Shown piece by piece: positions 58,441 to 64,000 of a DNA stretch of 64,000 nucleotides. The DNA comes from Hyaloperonospora brassicae. Its lineage: Eukaryota; Oomycota; Peronosporomycetes; Peronosporales; Peronosporaceae. A model generated the notes under the pieces. It did not search any database and was not told the origin of the DNA. It saw only the letters and a program-made list of their open reading frames with translations. The stretch covers positions 434,001-498,000 of the forward strand of contig CANTFL010001429.1 in assembly GCA_947650285.1 (NCBI GenBank). Reading direction: 5' to 3'. The position numbers and the translations under genes are program-made. Positions within the stretch are counted from its first letter, which is position 1; every line of letters begins with the position of its first letter.

Positions 58441-59726
58441 CTTCTAACTTTAAGGTGATGAGCGAAAAGTCATGACCAAGTGCAGGGACACACAATGATT
58501 GTGTGTCCGGAGCAACTTTCGTCAAAAGATTTGAAAAATTCTCTTGGGTTGCTGGATCAGTAGGCGCTCCTCCCCTACTAACCCTGACCATTTTATGATG
58601 GTCCGCTCTGCTGTTGCGGTTTTGCAGCAGCGCTGGACCGACGCCCATTGCCCCTTTCGGCAAGTCGACGAATATTTCACTCAGTATTGTTTGGACGGTG
58701 CGAGGTGAATCACACTTATAGGCGTAGTCTCCTAGTTTCTGGCATCGATTGCATTTACGCAATCGCTTGTTGTTTGAAAAGCGAGGTCTCTCGCTCTCGA
58801 CATAACAGGGGTCCATTGGTTCTGGACCTTCGGACTCTTGTCGTCTGGGTGGACGATATGAGCTTGAGCTAGCATGAGCCTGACTCATGCTTAAGTCCTC
58901 CCGTTCCTCTGCTGAGATAGCATCTTGTAGAGTATCCATCTTTGGCGCAATAGATGATTTCGGACAGGCCCCTCAGCGAGCCCTTGCATGAAGACAGTAA
59001 TCAACGTGTGTTCACTCACGGGGCTGACAGTTATACTACTCGCAAGGAGTCGTATATGTTGGGCGTAAGTGTGCACGTCACGCTCACCATGTTTGAGCTC
59101 CAGAAGCTCCTATCGATCTCTTAACTCTGCTCTTGGCGGCTCAAATGTACGTCTGAGCCGGATCTTGAAGGACTCGAGCGACTCAAAAGCATATGGATCG
59201 CTCATCTTCAGCCCTAAGGCCAAGGCTTGGCACGTCCCGCCAAATAAGATTAAGCAAATATTCATTTTATTTGCTAATCGTCGATACTACGTGCCTTTAT
59301 GGCTCTGTCGAGTTCAACGAACCAGAACAACAGGGAGTCTTTCTCGACTCCTCTGTTTTTGGAGATATCAACCTTCAAGATTTCGGGACGACGCGCATGT
59401 GTCGTCCCGCTCACAGCAGCATTAAATTGCTGCTGTCTCAGCAGCTCTGTCTGTTGAGCACCGAGTTCTCTCAACTGCTCGACCTGTTAAGAGCCTTGCT
59501 GGTGAAGCAAGGATACTTTCTCCCATTCAGTAGCAAGTTCATATTGAATGAACTTGGCTACAGCGGCTTGTTGTCGGTATCTGTCTAGATACTCCAACAT
59601 GGCGCTAATGGCGAACTCGCCTACGGTAAAACTCATTCGTTCTACCGCACCCCATTCGATGTCACTCAAATGGGCAAAGCATTTACGCGTCGCGTGAAAG
59701 CTTTCTCCCTCATCCATCATGTTCAT
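58358..59726 (-). pseudogene. Gag, family-H copy 3
   Basis: Start chosen at MNMMDEGESF (59726), the first Met after the LTR and primer site. Capsid blocks: SDIEWGAVERMSFTVGEFAI, LEYLDRYRQQAAVAKF, Gln-rich QQVEQLRELGAQQTELL, GVEKDSLLFWFVELDRAI, GRAKPWPQG, DVHTYAQHIRLLASSITV and ITVFMQGLAEGPVRNHL. Then a Ser/Arg linker and the nucleocapsid knuckle CNRCQKLGDYAYKC, where the His of CX2CX4HX4C is Asp. Stops at 59487 and near 59274, and shifts after. Gag packages the RNA. Its end overlaps the protease frame. Confidence 0.85.
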
Positions 59727-59759
59727 GATAGATAAGATTCTTAGTCGCTGGAAAGAGTA

Positions 59760-59772
59760 CAAAGTGCTACCA
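59760..59772 (-). other. Primer-binding site, probably initiator tRNA-Met
   Basis: Two bases inside the 5' LTR the minus strand reads TGGTAGCACTTTG. Eukaryotic initiator tRNA-Met ends ...TGCTACCA, so the first eight bases are complementary to it, the usual primer for Ty3/Gypsy. The last bases are not checked against an oomycete tRNA. Confidence 0.65.
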
Positions 59773-59774
59773 GG

Positions 59775-60221
59775 TGTAACGGGGCACACCCCTTGCGTGA
59801 ATTTAACGCAAGGGTGACATGTGTGCCCGATAAGTTTACACAGGGCAACTGAGGAAGCAGTATGGAAAACAGAACCCGAAAGCTCTGTCTTGAGGGAAAA
59901 GTAGAACTGTTTATTTAATAAAGTTTTTACGTTTATAAATTATCTTTGACTTACTCTGACAATACTAAACCATCTTCGCCTATGTAGGTCCCTTGCTCAC
60001 CACTCACTGCGCGTGTCCAGCAGCAAATGGTAATTGAGTTGGTTGATGTACACCGTACATCAACCGAGAAGTGGACCCCTCCAAGGATATCATATTTAGC
60101 GATAGTAATCCGACTACATCACTCATTTCGAGTGATGTTGATTGAAGATTATCAAAACAGATAATATTCAGAAATTCGTACTTTCGTACCAAATTTTATG
60201 TAACGAGCTCACCCCGTTACA
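59775..60221 (-). repeat. 5' LTR of family-H copy 3 (447 bp)
   Basis: Plus coordinates start TGTAACGGGGCACACC and end CTCACCCCGTTACA. Hairpins include CCTTGCGT-gaattta-ACGCAAGG near 59792-59815 and GGTTGATGTA-caccg-TACATCAACC at 60041-60065. Confidence 0.82.
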
Positions 60222-60489
60222 AGCCGGGCTTCTATAGAAACTATGAAAAACAAAATCACGCGTCAGGGAACACGTACGCGATCATACTACAGGCAATGAG
60301 ATGAAATTCAAGATGCAGCTGGACCGAAGGATATATTGCATCAAGCTGCCACGAATATTGCAATTAAAAAAAACGAATGGCTGTCTTTTTTGTGTATGGC
60401 GCACACACGGTCAAAACAATGATATTTCACAAAATTTGCTTACACACGAATCCTTATTTGTATCTGTGCTTATCACGTTCATATGATGC
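60222..60489. other. Spacer
   Basis: Host DNA between the 5' LTR of copy 3 and the effector-like pseudogene. Nothing recognised. Confidence 0.4.
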
Positions 60490-61814
60490 ATCATGGTCTT
60501 CCACGATAGGAACCGCCCTTCATCAAGCACCACCGCCAAAGAAATAATGAAAGAGCGATTGCACTAAGCCGTATTTGTCTTATACCAATCATCATACTCG
60601 CGCACAATTTTTGCCATTGTTTCTCATGACATATCCTTTGTATCGCAAAGATATTGAGCGAGTTTTGACACATCATCATGTACCCCCGACGCCCACTACT
60701 CGAACAGCCAATCCTCATAAACCAGTAGGCTTTTGCAGGGATTAATTTTTGGACCCGTGCTTCCAATAACGCATTAACAAATTGGCCGTCACCGTAGAAC
60801 TTTCGAAGAGCATCCCACACATCGATCAGCTTCTGTCCACAATCCACGACTATTCTATTAAATTTAAGAGGAGATCCCAAAAAAGATGGTCGTTTATGTA
60901 AATGAATGGCACTTTCAGCACAGCCAGTAAATTCAAAAGAGTCTTCCCGTCCTTGGCCCGTTTTATTAATAATGCATTTTCCACATCACACGCAATTCTG
61001 CCTTGCTTGCCAGACATTTTCTTCGCTCCCGTCTAAAACGATAAAATCCTCTCTACTACAGCCAAGTCTTTTGCCTCTGCTTTGAGTAAGACATGGCTTG
61101 AGATTTGTGGCAAAGGGAAATAAACTCTTAAAAATTCCGTTTTATCCAACTTAGTTCATCGCCGACCGGTCAGTGGATGCGCCAAAACACGTCTTCAACA
61201 CGTTCTCCACTCTTCCGCCAACTCCATGACAAAACATTAATCAACAGGGACGCCACTTCCGACCGAAACTTTTTGCCACTATTAGGTTTTCGAGCCTTCA
61301 GTAACACCCCATCCATTTTGATGGCTCCATATTAGGTTGTGAGAGCCTCGACGAACGCGACTTTTGCGCCACGACTCGGTTTTTTCTTCGTCTTAAAAAA
61401 AAAGCAACAAAGCCTTCAAATCCGACTGCGCTAGCCCGTTCCAGAAGTCCTGCGCAAGCTTGAACGTGTCTCCCTTGACAGTTGTTTTCGGGTGGACCGC
61501 TTCAAGACTTTTTCGGCAATTTTGTCGATCGTGATCCATTTATATGCTCGAACATGACATTCAAAATTTTACATGAAATGCTGTCTCTTTTCCAGCAAAT
61601 AGGAAAACGGGGACATCATTCTCTCGTCTTAATTAGTCGTCGCATTCGCCTTTAGCAACTGGACAGCAAAAAATTGATTGATGTCCTTGGTAGAGAAGCG
61701 AAGGCTACCTGAGAGGTTGGCCTCAGTCACGTTGGGTACGGGATCTCCAGTGGAACTTGTGAGGCATGCCAGTATCACACTAGAAACGAAGAGCACGACG
61801 GTGGCGAAGTGCAT
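60490..61814 (-). pseudogene. Decayed secreted protein, RXLR/WY-effector-like
   Basis: Begins with a clear signal peptide (MHFATVVLFVSSVILACLTS; cut near residue 21-23). SLRFSTKDINQ follows at residues 37-47 and, directly after the first stop (61629), DERMM. LRFS then an acidic DER is where oomycete RXLR-dEER effectors carry their host-entry motifs, but no exact RXLR is present. Downstream, across several stops and frame changes, are helical blocks that resemble WY-domain repeats: LAQDFWNGLAQSDLKALL, KFRSEVASLLINVLSWSW, ERVEDVFWRIH, QKLIDVWDALRKFYGDGQF, LAQYLCDTKDMS, IVREYDDWYKTN (last Tyr/Trp pair near 60580). In these folds EDVF..L and W..Y pairs recur. I infer a dead effector gene, lying between two retrotransposons. 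The alternative is another secreted helical protein. Confidence 0.5.
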
Positions 61815-62283
61815 CGTGGTTCAGTGTCGATTTTGCCAGCTGGAAGTCAATTTGCGTAATGGCTGACTGCAGGGTTGTGGAAAGCTTCTGGAATCTGGAT
61901 TTGGGTGGAAAGGATGGAATTTTGGACTTTCGCTACGATGATAAGGATTGTCGTGAGGTCGAATCAATTTGATGAGCTATCGTAAACACCATCAACCGGT
62001 TGGACGGTGAAGAGAGAAATTCCTTGTTTACGCTGCATGTTTGCTGGATTCATACTGACACTTCTCAAATCCATTCGGCCGACTTTCCAGCAAAAGATGC
62101 TCGGGAAGCTTCTTTACTTCCCGATGGACTAGTCTGATCTGATGGTGGACGTGTGATCAGGTAGTTTTGAATGCTATCGGAAGGACAATTAACCGAAGCC
62201 AAAGTACACCAACGATTTGGACCGTGGTCGACGCCATGAGTGTTTTATCATCGGATAGAGAGGCGCACTCATCAACTGTCTAT
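61815..62283. other. Promoter-side flank of the effector-like pseudogene
   Basis: Upstream DNA of the minus-strand pseudogene. No clear INR-FPR motif found. No other gene. Confidence 0.4.
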
Positions 62284-62675
62284 TGTAACGGGGCACACCC
62301 TTGCGTGAACTTAACGCAAGGGTATCGGTGCCTCGACAGAAGTACACAAGGCAAGCGAGGAAGCGTAGGTAAGGTAAAAGCAGAACTGTTATATTAATAT
62401 AATTAAGTCTTTAAACTACTGTCTCTTCGTTTGACTTAACTTAGTTAATTTAATATAACTGAGTGTATGGTGACGTCTCGTCACCACTCATTGCGCGCTT
62501 CTTGCGGCGATTGGTGGGTTGATATCATCAAGATATCAACCAATGATCAGACCCTTTGGTCGCTTTACCAATATCACCACTTCGGTGATATTGTTTAAAG
62601 AATATTCACTTCATATTCTTCATTGTCATTCTTTCTTTAAAGGGACAGTTCCATGTAACGGTCTGCCTCGTTACA
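62284..62675 (-). repeat. 3' LTR of family-H copy 4 (392 bp)
   Basis: Plus coordinates start TGTAACGGGGCACACC and end GCCTCGTTACA. Successive perfect hairpins: 62298-62322 (9 bp), 62469-62485 (7 bp), 62517-62541 (10 bp), 62569-62593 (10 bp), 62598-62620 (8 bp), and the terminal one (8 bp, ATGTAACG/CGTTACAT). Confidence 0.88.
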
Positions 62676-62688
62676 TCACCCCCTAACA
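62676..62688 (-). other. Polypurine tract, family-H copy 4
   Basis: Plus strand TCACCCCCTAACA, so purine-rich on the element strand, abutting the LTR and followed by the hairpin at 62689-62709. Confidence 0.65.
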
Positions 62689-62805
62689 GATAGTCACCGT
62701 GTGACTATCGAAAATAATGGCGGCCACCCGTTGGTCACCATTGGGACAGGGAGCACTTGTTGGGTTAGTTCCATTCATAACTCATCCTGACCTCGCATAG
62801 TTAAC

Positions 62806-63342
62806 ATGTCTATGCGGGGTGACTCAAGGCACACAGAGTCTGTGCCTGTGCCAGCTTCTGCGGCAGACGATTCGTCGTCTGCTGCTCGATCTTCGCCTGC
62901 AGCAAGAGGTGCTGCAGGTGCACGCGGTAGAGCACCGCGTGCGCATGATGACCTCGACATTGAGGTCATCTACTCTGGCAAGTCAGACGTGTCTGACTCG
63001 GGCAATGCTGCAGAGGCGTCTCGCTCACCGGCGACGCCTCAGTGTACGCCAAGGCCACTGCCGAACGAACGGACTCGTGAGTTGCAACGCAGTCTGTTCG
63101 GCAGTGATGACGAATCTGGAAATGAGTGTGTTTGCTCATCACCGAAATCAGCTCGTGCTCCTTCGCACGAGCGACTTGACGATGGTGCAACCCATCGTCA
63201 TACTTACAACCGTGGTACCGATAAAGGTACCACAATGAAGCGTGGTGAGATCAAGCCGTGGCGCTTGCCCGACCAGCTCATCGATAGCCTGTCTCACGAG
63301 ACGAGCCTGCATCATCTAATTCAATTATTCGATGCATCGTAG
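62806..63342 (+). CDS. Family-H antisense ORF, N-terminal part, 178 residues
   Basis: Start MSMRGDSRHT, the same start as in copy 2. A Ser/Ala/Arg/Gly-rich low-complexity region follows (to about residue 47), then DDLDIEVIYSGKSDVSDSG, EASRSPATP, NERTRELQRSLFGSDDESG, APSHERLDDGATHRH, GTTMKRGEIKPWRLPDQLID and SLSHETSLHHLIQLFD. It reads opposite to gag-pol. Conservation with copies 1-3 is at protein level. No known domain; the acidic N-terminal motif, LFG and the Leu-rich helix near the end are the best landmar­ks. The DNA contains one perfect hairpin after another (for example 62896-62918, 62920-62942, 62947-62970). Whether the TAG at 63340-63342 is a natural end or a lesion is unclear, since homology continues after it. 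Confidence 0.55.
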   Translation: MSMRGDSRHTESVPVPASAADDSSSAARSSPAARGAAGARGRAPRAHDDLDIEVIYSGKSDVSDSGNAAEASRSPATPQCTPRPLPNERTRELQRSLFGSDDESGNECVCSSPKSARAPSHERLDDGATHRHTYNRGTDKGTTMKRGEIKPWRLPDQLIDSLSHETSLHHLIQLFDAS

Positions 63343-63923
63343 CTTCATCGCTTAAGTCCCAGCGCGAGGAACTATCGCGCTTGAGAAGAATTTTATCTCG
63401 ATGCCTTCTTTAGGTATCGATGATGCAATGGTAACCAAAAGCGTGACAAGAACTCGCTTTTGGCAGCGTGGAACGCGTTCGTCCAACACGTAAAGAAATT
63501 CGGACGAGAAGGGCGGCTCAAGAAACTCGAGGCGACACGCCTCAGGTTCGAAAAGCGAACGCCAACCGGTGCCAGACACCGGTTGCACTGTTTGTCGAGT
63601 GAGGCAGACATTCCTTGCCTCACATGGGGTGACCCTTGTGCGAGTTGTGTTGACAACTCGCAGCGTGCACATAGGGACGTGTATTCCCTAAGTTCGCCCT
63701 GGAGAAGGGCACACATCTTGGAGGAGATGCGGAACGCGATTTCAAACTTGCATTCCGTCTACAAGCGCCAAAAGCGCGTGTTTACCGATGGGCCTTCGGA
63801 CCAATCGGATGAGTCTCATCATACTGGTGGACGAGACATATAACTTCAGCCATCAGCTGGGAACGAGGTTCCCATCTGTCAAACAAAGGTAAGTATTCAC
63901 GCTCTGGACGAGGTAGCTCGTCC
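62863..63923. repeat. Tiled perfect inverted repeats in and around the aORF, copy 4
   Basis: Perfect stems of 8-10 bp with 2-12 nt loops: 62863-62882, 62896-62918, 62920-62942, 62947-62970, 62981-62998, 63013-63040, 63151-63172, 63177-63200, 63212-63233, 63435-63463, 63563-63585, 63599-63623 and 63639-63662. Stems of 7 bp follow at 63858-63874 and 63906-63923. In random DNA I would expect about 0.15 such stems of 8 bp or more in 800 bp. Most lie inside codons of a conserved protein. Confidence 0.9.
63343..63843 (+). pseudogene. Family-H antisense ORF, C-terminal part
   Basis: Same frame as 62806-63342. After stops at about 63340, 63382 and 63418 it is open for 127 codons from 63460: AAWNAFVQHVKKFGREGRLK, RLRFEKRTPTGARHRLHCLS and CLTWGDPCASCVDNSQRAHR, then a basic tail. 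The stop near 63418 replaces the Trp that copy 2 still has (CGA TGG versus CGA TGA). CLTWGDPCASCVDNS is almost invariant among copies 2 and 4, with a diverged form in copy 3. Two Cys and a Trp suggest a compact domain of unknown role. Confidence 0.6.
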
Positions 63924-64000
63924 TTGATCCTGAATCGTCACGGTGATTCAAGATACGCTCCACTAGAAAGCGTTGATCACCGTGAGCGTCCACCAAAGGA
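63838..64000 (-). pseudogene. Chromodomain, family-H copy 4, partial
   Basis: PLVDAHGDQRFLVERILNHR, DDSGSRTSYLVQ, then a frame change and DRWEPRSQLMAEV, which completes the chromodomain including its WEP. The frame change sits near 63890, next to AAAGGTAAGTATTC on the plus strand, which looks like an insertion with a strong splice-donor sequence. The rest of pol is outside the window. Confidence 0.75.

Larger units (their letters stand above)
52099..60221 (-). mobile_element. Near-complete chromodomain Ty3/Gypsy element (family H, copy 3), about 8.1 kb
   Basis: On the minus strand: 5' LTR (60221-59775), primer-binding site, gag, protease, RT, RNase H, integrase with chromodomain, then the aORF on the opposite strand, polypurine tract, 3' LTR (52547-52099). 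Both LTRs are about 450 bp, but they have diverged strongly from each other, and the flanking pentamers (GTCAG left, AGCCG right) do not match. So it is either old or a hybrid of two insertions. All major ORFs are broken. Confidence 0.85.
62284..64000 (-). mobile_element. Family-H Ty3/Gypsy element, copy 4, cut by the window end
   Basis: 3' LTR, polypurine tract, aORF (plus strand) and the pol chromodomain (minus strand) in the same arrangement as copy 3. The best preserved aORF in the window is here. The rest of pol lies beyond 64000. Confidence 0.85.

Noticed and set aside
63352..63672. 106-codon minus-strand frame opposite the aORF
   Set aside because: The plus reading is the one shared with copies 1-3 (CLTWGDPCAS...); the minus reading has no counterpart.

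Overview
The window looks like repeat-rich accessory sequence from an oomycete, most likely a Phytophthora or downy-mildew relative (Peronosporaceae). Four things support this. The Ty3/Gypsy families are of the oomycete type, including one with a second RNase H. A sequence at 1700-1715 matches the oomycete INR-FPR core promoter at 13 of 16 positions. There is a hAT transposase with small GT-AG introns. There is also a decayed secreted-effector-like gene at 60490-61814. Nothing prokaryotic is present, and I found no tRNA or rRNA gene.

Layout. 1-651 holds the 3' part of a 6-phosphogluconolactonase-like gene, probably decayed. 967-1650 (-) is the one clean host gene, a 227-residue secreted protein. 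Behind its promoter lies a ~490 bp minisatellite whose 13 bp unit carries the TGACGTCA (CRE/bZIP) palindrome. 2959-4626 is the 3' end of a chromodomain Ty3/Gypsy element (family H here). 4.6-18.5 kb is a graveyard of a second Ty3/Gypsy family with dual RNase H (copies A and B), plus an unrecognised decayed reading frame. 19.7-22.0 kb is a hAT transposase pseudogene. 22.2-29.3 kb is a third dual-RNase-H copy (C). 30-52 kb is mostly AT-rich sequence with few recognisable genes, broken by an LTR fragment (34.2-34.5 kb) and a second family-H 3' end (38.7-40.6 kb). 52.1-60.2 kb is a nearly full-length family-H element on the minus strand. 60.5-61.8 kb is an effector-like pseudogene. 62.3 kb to the window end is the start of another family-H element.

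The most unusual observation concerns family H. First, all four 3' ends carry, between the pol chromodomain and the polypurine tract, a reading frame on the strand opposite to gag-pol (aORF). It is conserved at protein level and looks like none of the standard retrotransposon proteins. Second, LTRs, aORF and pol are packed with short perfect inverted repeats (7-12 bp stems, 2-12 nt loops). At least 13 stems of 8 bp or more fall within about 800 bp at 62.86-63.66 kb. Copies differ by paired substitutions that keep the stems, both in the LTR and inside the aORF, which suggests selection on structure.

No mobile element here looks active. Every gag-pol is interrupted, and several catalytic residues are lost. 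The only gene I would treat as potentially functional is the secreted protein at 967-1650.
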